From DAOUMU01 sp034409055 (lineage in GTDB: Bacteria > Chloroflexota > Anaerolineae > 4572-78 > J111), in assembly GCA_034409055.1 (NCBI GenBank), contig DAOUMU010000384.1, positions 1 through 64,000 on the forward strand: a stretch of 64,000 nt of DNA, given 5' to 3'. The notes under the pieces are model-generated. The model ran no database searches. It was not told the DNA's origin and was given only the letters and a program-made list of their open reading frames with translations. Below are positions 8,076 through 16,600 of this stretch, in pieces; the first letter of the stretch is position 1, and each line of letters starts with the position of its first letter. A program made the position numbers and the translations under genes.

Positions 8076-9056
8076 TTATATCAACCGCCAAAAAACTGAC
8101 TGCCGTTGGTCTAACCGTAGCCCGGCGTCGCGGGCGATTTGCACGGCTGTGTCGTATTCTTTGGTGGTCAGGGGGCGGTTGATCTCGGCGTACTTGTTGG
8201 CCGTAACTTTTCCGGCCGGACGGTACTGGGCCATCACATTGACGTAAGTGTCGGGGGCCACTTCTTCGGCCAGAAACCGGAGAATCTGGCGTGACTCCTC
8301 AAGCATGCCCGGCATAACCAGGTGGCGTACCAACACCCCCCGTTTGGCCAGGCCATCTTCATCAAATTTAAGCGGTCCGACCTGCCGGTTCATCTCCTTG
8401 AGCACCCCCTGGGCCACGCTGCCGTAATCTTTGGCCTTCAGGTAGCGCAGGGAAAGTTTGGCGTCCCAAAATTTGAAGTCGGGCATATAAATATCAACCA
8501 CCCCATCGAGCAGGCGCAGACTTTCCATTGAGTCATAGCCGGAGGTATTGTAGACGATCGGCAGGCGCAGACCGGCCTCCACCGCCAGGACCAACCCCTC
8601 CAGTACCTGGGGCACCACGTGCTCCGGGGTGACAAAGTTGATGTTGTGACAACCCGCACTTTGCAATTCGAGCATCATCGTGGCCAGTTCGACCGGACCG
8701 ACTTCCCGGCCCTTGTTGGCCTGACTGATGTCGAAGTTCTGGCAAAAGACGCAGCGGAGATTGCACATGTTGAAGAAAATGGTGCCGCTGCCCCGCCAAC
8801 CCCGCAGGCAATCCTCTTCGCCCAGGTGAGGAAAATAGCTGCTCACCTGGGCATAACGCCCGGTTTTACAGGCGGCTGTCTTGTCGGCCAGCCGGTCTAC
8901 CCCACAATCACGTGGGCAAACGTGACAGTTGCTCAGACTGGCCACGGCCTCCTCGGCCCGCCGCTGCAATTCGCCGGTGCGGTGTAGGGCCAGGTAGGCC
9001 GGTTCAAAGTTGGCTGCCTGGATGGTATATTCAGGCGAAGTGGAATGAAGAGTCAT
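8076..9056 (-). CDS. Radical SAM protein, PflX/COG1313-like
   Basis: A 326-residue radical SAM enzyme with the cluster motif CX3CX2C in MCNLRCVFCQNFDISQ (about residues 97-112). It has the extra N-terminal cysteine region NCHVCPRDCGVDR (about 43-55) typical of PflX-type proteins related to pyruvate formate-lyase activating enzymes. The C-terminal part holds VRHLVMPG and YVNVMAQYRP, usual for the group. It should cleave S-adenosylmethionine to a 5'-deoxyadenosyl radical; the target is not known and no glycyl radical enzyme is nearby. The three bases between this gene and the convergent Uma2 gene leave no room for a terminator. Confidence 0.9.
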   Translation of the reverse strand: MTLHSTSPEYTIQAANFEPAYLALHRTGELQRRAEEAVASLSNCHVCPRDCGVDRLADKTAACKTGRYAQVSSYFPHLGEEDCLRGWRGSGTIFFNMCNLRCVFCQNFDISQANKGREVGPVELATMMLELQSAGCHNINFVTPEHVVPQVLEGLVLAVEAGLRLPIVYNTSGYDSMESLRLLDGVVDIYMPDFKFWDAKLSLRYLKAKDYGSVAQGVLKEMNRQVGPLKFDEDGLAKRGVLVRHLVMPGMLEESRQILRFLAEEVAPDTYVNVMAQYRPAGKVTANKYAEINRPLTTKEYDTAVQIARDAGLRLDQRQSVFWRLI

Positions 9057-9068
9057 AATTTGCCTCTC

Positions 9069-9407
9069 TTAATTTTGTTTGGGCAGTAATGGCTCAAGCT
9101 GTTTCAATAGTTCAGGCACATGCGTGTCGGCAATTTCCCAAACCAGTTCGATATCAACGGTGTTATAAGCGTGAATGAGGACATCTCGTAAACCGGCAAT
9201 CGATTTCCAATCAATTTCAGGATGCGCATCACGAAATGGCATCGATAAGCGTTTTACCGCTTCACCCATAATCAGAAGTTGGTGCAAGATAGCGGATTGC
9301 GTTTTGAGGTCTTGGTAGAAACTGCCTTCAGCCACGTCTTGCTTAAAAAGTAAAACCAGGTTGGCGGCCCGGGCAATATCTAACAGGGTTTCGTCATCAC
9401 GAAACAT
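9069..9407 (-). CDS. hepT: HepT-like HEPN toxin (DUF86)
   Basis: A 112-residue helical protein of the HEPN/DUF86 family. The catalytic RX4H motif of HEPN ribonucleases is present as RDVLIH, followed by a Tyr-like motif (HAY) as in HepT, where the tyrosine is the AMPylation target. The preceding GEAVKRLS stretch is also typical. The start overlaps the end of the nucleotidyltransferase gene by 11 bases, the standard HepT/MntA arrangement. Confidence 0.88.
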   Translation of the reverse strand: MFRDDETLLDIARAANLVLLFKQDVAEGSFYQDLKTQSAILHQLLIMGEAVKRLSMPFRDAHPEIDWKSIAGLRDVLIHAYNTVDIELVWEIADTHVPELLKQLEPLLPKQN

Positions 9408-9750
9408 AAATCACCCGGGCGCTATTGAGGATGTTTTGTTTTCTCAGCCAATTATGACTTTGCTCAACCGACTTCCTGGTTAAAACATCTACCTTGCGGC
9501 CCAATAACTGTTTCAGTTCATCACGCATTTGGATCAAGTCGAACAAACTCCGTCGGGCCTGGGGCGCAAAGGTGACCAAAATATCTACATCACTATTGGC
9601 GGTGAAGTCATCACGCAAAATTGAGCCAAAAAGGGCCAATTCAGTAATCTGCCACTTTTGACAAAATTCGATAACCTCTTCTTTGGTGAGAGGAAAATTT
9701 AAGGGCGGCTCTTTTAAGGTATTGGCCGGCGTTGTTTCAACGGTGTTCAT
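9397..9750 (-). CDS. mntA: MntA-like minimal nucleotidyltransferase antitoxin
   Basis: A 117-residue minimal nucleotidyltransferase. The active-site signature GSX10DVD is seen in FGSILRDDFTANSDVDILV (about 40-58). In type VII toxin-antitoxin systems this enzyme inactivates HepT by AMPylating its tyrosine. It lies upstream of and overlaps hepT. Translation probably starts at the ATG at 9748-9750; a later start would cut into the region before the helix leading to GS. Confidence 0.87.
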   Translation of the reverse strand: MNTVETTPANTLKEPPLNFPLTKEEVIEFCQKWQITELALFGSILRDDFTANSDVDILVTFAPQARRSLFDLIQMRDELKQLLGRKVDVLTRKSVEQSHNWLRKQNILNSARVIYVS

Positions 9751-10149
9751 TGAACCACTCGAAAATGAATTGATTGCAATTTTATGATTATCCCAAAAAT
9801 CAGCGATTTACTCATAACTTTTCATTTCAGAAGTCCTTTGATCACGATCGTTCTAATTATAGCACAGACCATGACGAAATAAAACTAATTCAGAACGTGG
9901 GGTGCGTTTCAAGGTGCGTTTCAGTTATTGGGCGCGTTTTACTCAATCAGCAGGTCATATCATTTCGAGCGCAGCGAGAAATCCCCAGAGCGATACTTTT
10001 ACCCAACAAGGTGACCAGGAAACAATAATAGAGGGTGATTTTTATCCGGCGCCCCAGCCATTCATTGTAATCTCACAGGGATTTCTCGTCGTACCTCCTC
10101 GAAATGACATGCAAACTTCAAAATGAAACACACACAAATGATAAAAGGC
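9751..10149. repeat. Intergenic region with a large imperfect inverted repeat (R3 family)
   Basis: No gene seen. An inverted repeat spans about 9960-10107 with arms TCATTTCGAG and CTCGAAATGA, each followed inward by a GAGAAATC/GATTTCTC block. Parts of the same family occur at 11363, 41337-41477, 46900-46942 and 58517-58552. Two tandem short copies of GGTGCGTTTCA lie at 9900-9923. Confidence 0.65.
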
Positions 10150-10178
10150 TTGACGAAACCCTCATAATCTGATACTCT
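10150..10178 (+). promoter_or_regulatory. Candidate promoter for the membrane protein/DUF4129 operon
   Basis: TTGACG at 10150-10155, a 17-base spacer and TACTCT at 10173-10178, 57 bases before the start codon. Only a sequence match. Confidence 0.4.
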
Positions 10179-10234
10179 GTTTTTAGAGTTATTAAAAATC
10201 CGCCAGTACCGTCAAACTTGATCAGGAGTCCACC

Positions 10235-11326
10235 ATGACTGTGACCACTATGCCTCCCCTCCGTCCCCTTGGCCTGGGCGAACTACTGGACCAGGCCATT
10301 CGTCTTTACCGGCGCAACTTTCTCACCTTTATCGGTATTATTGCCATCGTCCAGATCCCGCTAACCCTACTCCAGATGATTACCTCCCTGTTAACTTTTG
10401 GGGGTATATTCACCCAACTGGAGGAGCAAGCTGGATCGTTCGTGGACCCATCGACGCTGTTTGGCCCGGCTTACATCCTGGGTATCATTGGCAGTGGCCT
10501 GTTAGCCCTCATTAGCTTTGTGCTCATCCAGGGCGTGGCCACAGCAGCCCTGACCCGCGCTGTAGCAGGGAGCTATCTGGGCGAATCAACCGGCGTAACA
10601 GATGCCTATCGTAAAATTGGCCGGTCCTGGCTATCGTTGATTGGGGCCCTCTTGCTGGCGATACTCTTAAGCATCGGGCTAGTGGTCTGGGTACTGGTAC
10701 CGTGTGTAGGTTGGTTAACTGGGTTTGGCATGCTGGCCTTTTTCTGGATGGTGATTGTCCCTTTAATCGCCCCCATTATTGTCCTTGAAAAACAGGTTGC
10801 AAGCCGATCTATCCGTCGCGCCTGGGATCTGGCCCGGCGGCGTTTCTGGTGGGTATTGGGCTTTGTCTTTATCCTCTTCATTTTTGGTCAACTGGTCATT
10901 ACCGGCCCGACGACTTTAATCGGTTTCGTCTTTCAGTTCATCGTGGGTAGCCCGTTCGACTTCTCGGTTTCTCAGGCCATTGTGCAAACGGTGCTGCAAG
11001 CGCTGGTTCAACTCATGTTCAGCCTGATCTATCTACCCCTCCAGTTAACCGCGATCACCTTGATGTATTTTGACCTGCGTATCCGTACTGAAGGTTTTGA
11101 CCTGTCCTTGTTGGCTACGAGTGTGTCGAGCAGTCAAGCCGAGGTAACTGAGGTAACAGCTCAAGCGCCACAGCCGGAACAGGGGAATTTGGTGACGATG
11201 ACCGAAATGGGGCATTTTGCTCTTCTCTCCCTTGGCGGAGTGGTATTATACCTGGTCATCGTCTCCATCTTTGGTGCACTCGCTTTTGCTATGATGGCCC
11301 TCAGCAGCAGGGGAGGCGGATTTTAG
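10235..11326 (+). CDS. Polytopic membrane protein
   Basis: A 363-residue membrane protein that opens with RPLGLGELLDQAIRLYRRNFLTF, a cytoplasmic amphipathic start seen in glycerophosphodiester-phosphodiesterase-type membrane domains and similar families. About six hydrophobic segments follow: about 30-50, 80-105, 130-150, 155-180, 205-235 and 250-280. A soluble stretch (about 285-320) leads to one C-terminal segment (about 325-355). No catalytic motif is seen. It precedes the DUF4129/DUF4350/MoxR/DUF58 genes in the same direction and may work with them. The 110-base gap to the next gene holds one arm of an R3 repeat. Confidence 0.72.
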   Translation: MTVTTMPPLRPLGLGELLDQAIRLYRRNFLTFIGIIAIVQIPLTLLQMITSLLTFGGIFTQLEEQAGSFVDPSTLFGPAYILGIIGSGLLALISFVLIQGVATAALTRAVAGSYLGESTGVTDAYRKIGRSWLSLIGALLLAILLSIGLVVWVLVPCVGWLTGFGMLAFFWMVIVPLIAPIIVLEKQVASRSIRRAWDLARRRFWWVLGFVFILFIFGQLVITGPTTLIGFVFQFIVGSPFDFSVSQAIVQTVLQALVQLMFSLIYLPLQLTAITLMYFDLRIRTEGFDLSLLATSVSSSQAEVTEVTAQAPQPEQGNLVTMTEMGHFALLSLGGVVLYLVIVSIFGALAFAMMALSSRGGGF

Positions 11327-11436
11327 AGGCAGTTGGTTATTGGTTGGGTTACTACCCAGGCATGTCATTTCGAGCGTTAGCGAGAAATACCTGAACTGTT
11401 ACTTTTACCCATCAGGTAGCTGGTAAACCAGGAGTA

Positions 11437-12444
11437 ATGAAGCCTTTTCTTAAACGTTGTCAACTATTGATATTGGGCCTGATTTTAATAGGTTTCGCCT
11501 CTGGCGGCTTGACTCAGGCCGCCGAACTGCCCCTCTCGCTTGAGGACTACTGGCAACAGATCGAGGAGACCCAGGCGCTGGTGACCAGTCTGGAGGATGC
11601 TTCGGCTGAGGTCAGTCGTCCCCGGTTACTGGCTGCGGCTGACCGGTGGGCGCAGGTCACTCAAGTAAGGCTGCCTGACGGCACCTTGGTGGCAGTAGAC
11701 CACAGCTTCCTGGTGGCCCAACTGCGGGCCGACCCGCCTGACCTGGCCCAGTTGACCGGGCTGTTGGCGAACTTGTTGGCGACTGGCCAGACCTGGCCGT
11801 CCCCTAAACACACCGGGGCTGACCTTGAACTGCTTAACACCATTTTAGCCCGACCTGAGTTTCAGTGGCAACCTGACCGGCCGTCACCCCTGGCCGAATT
11901 GTGGCGGCGTGTGTGGGAATATTTTTGGGAACTGATCACCCGTTGGCTGCCTGACGAGGGTATCATCTCCCTGGACGATGCCCAGATTAATAATGGCCTT
12001 GTCTTGATACGTTACGCCCTGACCGGTTTGGGGATTTTAGCCTTGATTTTGGTCTTATTTTTCATCTTGCGGGAATTGCTGGCCGGTCTGGTGACCGAGG
12101 CAGCAGTTGACCCGGACGCTGAAGCAGGCGACGAAATCCTGACCGCAGACACGGCCCTCAAACGGGCCCAGCAGTTGTCGAGCAGCGGGGATTATCGGAC
12201 CGCTGTGCGTTACCTGTATCTCTCCTCGCTGTTGTTGCTTGACGAGCGCGGCTTGTTACGCTACGACCGCGCCCAGACAAACCGCGAGTATTTACGCAGC
12301 GTGGCCCACCTGCCTCAACTGGTTACCATTTTGGGTGAGGTGATCGAGGTTTTTGACCGGGTGTGGTACGGCTATCATCCCCTGGATGAGGTCGCTTACG
12401 CCCAATATGCCGCCCGCGTGGCCGAGTTACGCCGACAAAAATGA
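11437..12444 (+). CDS. DUF4129 domain-containing membrane protein
   Basis: A 335-residue protein with an N-terminal signal-like segment (about 10-28, LILGLILIGFASGGLT), an extracytoplasmic helical region (about 30-170), one membrane segment (about 187-212) and a cytoplasmic DUF4129 domain (about 235-330). The domain shows GDYRTAVRYLYLSSLLLLDERGL and ends with EVFDRVWYGYHPL, both usual for DUF4129. Its last codons overlap the start of the next gene (ATGA), so the two are translationally coupled. The DUF4129-DUF4350-MoxR-DUF58 set is widespread in Chloroflexota and Actinomycetota; a role in envelope or protein-complex maturation is suspected, not shown. Confidence 0.88.
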   Translation: MKPFLKRCQLLILGLILIGFASGGLTQAAELPLSLEDYWQQIEETQALVTSLEDASAEVSRPRLLAAADRWAQVTQVRLPDGTLVAVDHSFLVAQLRADPPDLAQLTGLLANLLATGQTWPSPKHTGADLELLNTILARPEFQWQPDRPSPLAELWRRVWEYFWELITRWLPDEGIISLDDAQINNGLVLIRYALTGLGILALILVLFFILRELLAGLVTEAAVDPDAEAGDEILTADTALKRAQQLSSSGDYRTAVRYLYLSSLLLLDERGLLRYDRAQTNREYLRSVAHLPQLVTILGEVIEVFDRVWYGYHPLDEVAYAQYAARVAELRRQK

Positions 12445-13592
12445 AACCACTCTCTCGTGATTCCTGGCTGGCGATTGGCTTATTTGGCCTGCTTTTGTTG
12501 CTCACAATCGCTGCCGCTGTCCAACAAACTCAGGAACAGGTTGGCCCACCCCTGGCCAGCTTCTCCTCAGCCCCCAACGGAGCGCGGGCCCTCTGGCTGT
12601 GGTTAGACGAACTGGGCTACCCGGTCAGTGACGAAATCCTCGGCCTTTTTCAGCCCCCCGAAGCGGCCAGCCTGATGCTTATCTTGGAACCGTCTTTGAG
12701 AATTACCCCCGACGATTGGCAGATCATTGATCGCTGGGTAGAAGAGGGGGGCACCCTGGTGTTGGCCGGAGACCAGTTGAGCACGGGCCTGGCCGCCCGC
12801 CATTACCAGTTCACCCTGAGCTATCTGGAGTCTACCACGGTGACCCTGACCATCCAGACCCCCTTGTTTGTCTCACCCCCGACCAGCCCGGCCAGGGTGC
12901 AGACTCGGGCCTATTTCAAAACCAGCCGTGACGACTTTGTGACCCATCTGGCCACTGAAGCCGGACCGGTACTGCTCTCTTTTGAACGAGAAGCCGGCCG
13001 GGTCATCCTCAGTGCCACCCCTTTTCCCTTTTCAAACGCCGGTTTAAAAGAAGCGGGAAATTCAGCCCTGGTCTTAAATGTCATCAGCGCCGCCGGCCGT
13101 TCGGGGGTGATCTGGTTTGACGAGTGGCATCACGGCCTGCGCTCGAAGCGAACCCAGGTGGTAGGGCCGGGTGATTGGTTGCGTTACACCTCCGCCGGAC
13201 GCTCATTGCTTTACGTGGGACTGGTCATTTTTTTGGTCCTGGTTCTGCGAGGGCAACGCTTTGGCCGGCCTGTTCCGCTGCCCAAGGACACCAGCCGGCG
13301 AGCGCCCCTCGAATATATCACGGCCATTGCTAATCTCAGCCGCCGGGCCGGCCATCGAACGGCCCTGCTGCGCCAATATCATCACTGGCTCAAACGCGGC
13401 CTGGGGCAGCGGTATCGGCTCAACCCGACCTTGCCGGACGAGGAATACCTGGCTCAGTTGAGCCAATTCAATCCCAACCTCGACCAGGACGCTTTGCGTA
13501 GCCTGTTGGCCCGGCTACACCAGGGTCGGGCCAGCGAACGAGAGATGATTCAATGGACAGCCGAAGTAGCTGCCTGGTTAAAGGAGTCGTAA
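12441..13592 (+). CDS. DUF4350 domain-containing protein
   Basis: A 383-residue protein with an N-terminal membrane segment (about 8-26), an extracytoplasmic glutamine-amidotransferase-like DUF4350 domain (about 35-225) and a second membrane segment (about 255-275). Domain features are SFSSAPNGARALWLWLDELGYPV at the start, LVLAGDQL and GVIWFDEWHHGLR. A cytoplasmic tail (about 285-383) resembles the DUF4129 tail (YLAQLSQFNPNLD). It overlaps the DUF4129 gene by four bases and its stop is directly followed by the MoxR start. Function unknown. Confidence 0.85.
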   Translation: MKPLSRDSWLAIGLFGLLLLLTIAAAVQQTQEQVGPPLASFSSAPNGARALWLWLDELGYPVSDEILGLFQPPEAASLMLILEPSLRITPDDWQIIDRWVEEGGTLVLAGDQLSTGLAARHYQFTLSYLESTTVTLTIQTPLFVSPPTSPARVQTRAYFKTSRDDFVTHLATEAGPVLLSFEREAGRVILSATPFPFSNAGLKEAGNSALVLNVISAAGRSGVIWFDEWHHGLRSKRTQVVGPGDWLRYTSAGRSLLYVGLVIFLVLVLRGQRFGRPVPLPKDTSRRAPLEYITAIANLSRRAGHRTALLRQYHHWLKRGLGQRYRLNPTLPDEEYLAQLSQFNPNLDQDALRSLLARLHQGRASEREMIQWTAEVAAWLKES

Positions 13593-14549
13593 ATGCCCGC
13601 TACTGATTTACAGGTTTTATTTCGCCACGTGCGACAAGAAGCTGACAAAGTACTGGTTGGCCTGGAGGAACCCTTTGAACTGCTAGTCATTGCCCTCTTA
13701 ACCGGCGGGCACGTCCTGCTTGAAGGGGTACCCGGTACCGCCAAAACCCTGATGGCCAAAACCCTAGCCCATCTGGTCCAGGCCAAATTCAGCCGGATTC
13801 AGTTTACCCCCGATTTGATGCCCTCGGACATCCTGGGGACCAGCGTATTTGACATTACGACCGGCCAATTTTATTTGAAGAAAGGCCCAATTTTTACTCA
13901 AATTTTACTGGCAGACGAAATTAACCGGGCCCCTGCCAAAACTCAGTCGTCCCTGCTGTAAACTATGGAAGAACGCCAGGTCAGCCTGGAAGGTGAACGG
14001 TATCCCCTGGAAGTGCCCTTCATGGTGATCGCCACGCAGAACCCCATTGAGTATGAGGGCACCTATCCCCTACCGGAAGCCCAACTGGATCGCTTTCTGT
14101 TCAAAGTTTTAGTGCCCTACGCCGCCTTGGAAACAGAGGTCGAAGTGCTGCGCCGCTATCACCGGGGGTTTGACGCGCACGACCTGGCCTCGGCCGGGCT
14201 CAATGCCATTCTGCCGGTCAATGGTATTGTTCGGGCCCGGGAGATGATCAAACAGGTCGTCGTGGAGGAGGGTATCTTGACTTATATTGCCCAGGTGGCC
14301 GCAGCCAGCCGCCAATCGCCAGACCTGACCCTGGGAGCCAGTACCCGGGCGGCCACCCACGTTTTGTTGGCGGCCAAAACCTACGCCGCCTTGCAGGGCC
14401 GCAATTACGTCACTCCTGATGACGTAAAATTCGTCACGCCTGCCGTGTACCGTCATCGCCTGCTGCTAAAACCAGAGGCGGAGATCGAGGGCCTGGATGC
14501 TGATGCGGTCATTCAACGCTTGTTGGGGCAGGTGGAAGTACCGCGTTAA
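13593..14549 (+). CDS. MoxR family AAA+ ATPase, interrupted by an in-frame TAA
   Basis: A MoxR-type AAA+ ATPase of 318 codons with one in-frame TAA at 13959-13961. The first part (122 residues) holds Walker A EGVPGTAKT (about 48-56) and Walker B LLADEINRAPAKTQSSLL. The second part resumes in the same frame with MEERQVSLEG and carries sensor 1 ATQNPIEYEGTYPLPEAQLDRF and the lid domain. In MoxR proteins the interrupted site is normally LLEAMEE, so TAA replaces a conserved Glu codon (GAA to TAA is one change). ATG 13965 has no good ribosome binding site. Sequencing error, recent nonsense mutation or a split enzyme are all possible. The partner DUF58 gene lies downstream. Confidence 0.88.
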
Positions 14550-14590
14550 ATTTTGGATTTACGATTTCCGATTTTGGATTGAGGTAAAAG

Positions 14591-15178
14591 ATGAGTCGTA
14601 ACACTAAAATTGTTCTTGGTATTATCGGTGGTCTGTTCATCCTCTGTATTTGTGCCGGCGTTGTAGCCTTCTTGGCCTTGCGCTCGGCCGGGCCGTTGGT
14701 GGAACGAGCTATGACGGTGACTGAGAAGCCAGAGGAAGTGACTGATATCGCCCAAGGTATCGTTGATTATACCCTGCCGGCCGGTTATAGTGAGCAGTTT
14801 GGGATGAGCTTCTTCGGCTTTGACGTAGCAGCCTTCGGCTCTGCCGGTCCGGCTAAACAGATGATTATGTTGATGCAATTTCCAGAAAGCGCCGGTCTAA
14901 GCCAGGCGGAGATGGAACAGCAAATGCAGCAAGCCACAGAGCGGCAAATGGGCCGGCGGAACTATCAATTGCCGGTTGTGGGTGAGACCACCACCACGAT
15001 TCGCGATCAACGGATCACCCTGACTATCCGCGAAGGAACCGACTCGGATGGAACAGCCATCCGGCAGGTATCCGGAGTCTTTCAGGGAAAAAGCGGTATA
15101 GTGATGCTGATGATTATGGGTAATCGGCAAAATTGGGATCAGGAAGCGGTTGATGCTTTTATCGCTTCTCTTCGTTAG
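14591..15178 (+). CDS. Membrane-anchored protein of unknown function
   Basis: A 195-residue protein with a single N-terminal membrane segment (about 6-33, VLGIIGGLFILCICAGVVAFLAL) and an extracytoplasmic domain of mixed structure. I do not recognise a named domain. It lies between the MoxR and DUF58 genes with RBS GAGGTAA and ends 9 bases before DUF58, so it is probably part of the MoxR operon. The 41 bases before it carry an R5-type AT-rich repeat (units like GATTTTGGATT). Confidence 0.7.
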   Translation: MSRNTKIVLGIIGGLFILCICAGVVAFLALRSAGPLVERAMTVTEKPEEVTDIAQGIVDYTLPAGYSEQFGMSFFGFDVAAFGSAGPAKQMIMLMQFPESAGLSQAEMEQQMQQATERQMGRRNYQLPVVGETTTTIRDQRITLTIREGTDSDGTAIRQVSGVFQGKSGIVMLMIMGNRQNWDQEAVDAFIASLR

Positions 15179-15187
15179 AGGGGGGGC

Positions 15188-16501
15188 ATGGTGTATCTAA
15201 CTACGCGTGGCCTCTTATTATTATTATTAGCCGCGCCCATCATGGCGACTGGCACCTGGCTGCCAGCACTAGAGTGGGTGGCTGTCTTATATGGGCTGTT
15301 CAGCCTGGTGCTTTTTGGGCTGGATTGGCGGCTGGCCGGGAGCGTGCGCCGCTTTGAGGTGTCGCGCCGGCACGATACCAAACTGAGTCTGGGCGCAGAA
15401 AATCCTGTCCACCTCTCGGTGCGTAACCGCAGCCGCCACCCGGCTACCCTCTGGCTACGCGATGAGCCACCCGACACCTTCAAAATCGAACCCCGCCTCC
15501 TGACCGGGGAGGTTCCGGCCCGGCGGGTCTGGCAAGGTATCTACCGGGTCCGCCCCTTGCAGCGGGGCGATTACCAATTCGGCGACCTGAATTTGCGCTG
15601 GCGCGGGCCACTGGGGCTGGTGGTACGCCAGGCCCGTATTGAAGCCGCCGGCCCGGTCAAGGTCTATCCCAATTTACTGGACGTGCGCCGTTACGACCTG
15701 CTCTTGCGGCGTAACCGGTTGCAAGAACTGGGTTTACGTCACACCCGTATGTTCGGCGAGGGTACTGAATTTGAGCGTCTGCGTGAATATCTGCCTGACG
15801 ACGAATTTCGGCGCATTGACTGGAAAGCCACCGCCCGGCGCCACCGGCCCATCACCATCGAATATCAAACCGAGCGCAGCCAGAATATCATAGCCGTGTT
15901 GGATACGGGCCGGATGATGCAAAGCCCGGTGGCTCAAATGGCCAAGTTAGACTACACGGTCAATGCGGTTTTGTTCCTGGCTTACGTGGCCACCGGCAAA
16001 GGGGACAAAATAGGGCTGATGACTTTTGCCGATGATGTTATGCAATTTGTCGCCCCACGCCAGGGGCGCCGGCAGTTTTACCAGATGCTGGAGTTACTCT
16101 ATGCGGTCGAGGCTCAGCCGGTCGAGCCCAATTACCGGCGTGCCTTGAGCTACCTGGCCCTGAAACAGCGCAAACGGGCCCTGGTGGTGATTTTTACGGA
16201 TTTGAGCGGCGGGGTAAGTATGCAATCCCTGGTCAGCCACGTGTCGGTGCTGGCCCGGCGCAGCCTGCCCCTGGTCGTAACCATTAGTGATCCCGACATT
16301 CACGCTACCGCCCAACTCCAACCCTCCGACTCCCTGGCCGTCTACCAACGGGCCGCCGCAGCGCAACTTCTGGACGAGCGGCAGGTAACCCTGGACAACC
16401 TGCGGCGGCAGGGCGTACTGACCCTGGACGTACCGGCCAACCAACTTTCAATGGCGGTGATTAACCGGTATTTGGAGCTGAAGGGGCGAACATTATTGTA
16501 G
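15188..16501 (+). CDS. DUF58 domain-containing protein
   Basis: A 437-residue protein with two N-terminal membrane segments (about 5-22 and 26-42), a beta-rich region (about 50-150), and a DUF58/von Willebrand A-like domain. The DUF58 signature is GEGTEFERLREYLPDDEFRRIDWKATAR (split here as GEGTEFERLREYL and DDEFRRIDWKATAR). The VWA-like part starts at IIAVLDTGRMM; the MIDAS form DxGxx replaces the canonical DxSxS, as in many DUF58 proteins. DUF58 proteins pair with MoxR ATPases, which supports a joint role here. RBS is a G-rich run directly before the ATG. Confidence 0.9.
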   Translation: MVYLTTRGLLLLLLAAPIMATGTWLPALEWVAVLYGLFSLVLFGLDWRLAGSVRRFEVSRRHDTKLSLGAENPVHLSVRNRSRHPATLWLRDEPPDTFKIEPRLLTGEVPARRVWQGIYRVRPLQRGDYQFGDLNLRWRGPLGLVVRQARIEAAGPVKVYPNLLDVRRYDLLLRRNRLQELGLRHTRMFGEGTEFERLREYLPDDEFRRIDWKATARRHRPITIEYQTERSQNIIAVLDTGRMMQSPVAQMAKLDYTVNAVLFLAYVATGKGDKIGLMTFADDVMQFVAPRQGRRQFYQMLELLYAVEAQPVEPNYRRALSYLALKQRKRALVVIFTDLSGGVSMQSLVSHVSVLARRSLPLVVTISDPDIHATAQLQPSDSLAVYQRAAAAQLLDERQVTLDNLRRQGVLTLDVPANQLSMAVINRYLELKGRTLL

Positions 16502-16600
16502 AGGATCAAGTTATGTAGGGCGAGTTGCTAACTTGTCCCCAGTACCGCTGATAAGTTAGCAACTTGCGTAGTGCAGAACCTGGACAAGAGAGGTAACGAC
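16502..16600 (+). repeat. R2-type palindromic repeat (GTAGGGCAAGTT family)
   Basis: At 16515-16571 the sequence is GTAGGGCGAGTTGCTAACTTG, a short spacer, then AAGTTAGCAACTTGC. Related copies lie at 34934-34984, 38901-38958 and 41942-41999, with a core inside the NRPS gene at 60580-60603. Confidence 0.75.

Noticed and set aside
13959..13961. Possible recoding of the TAA in MoxR.
   Set aside because: UAA is not known to be recoded in bacteria of this kind and is the normal stop of many genes here. Mutation or sequencing error is more likely.
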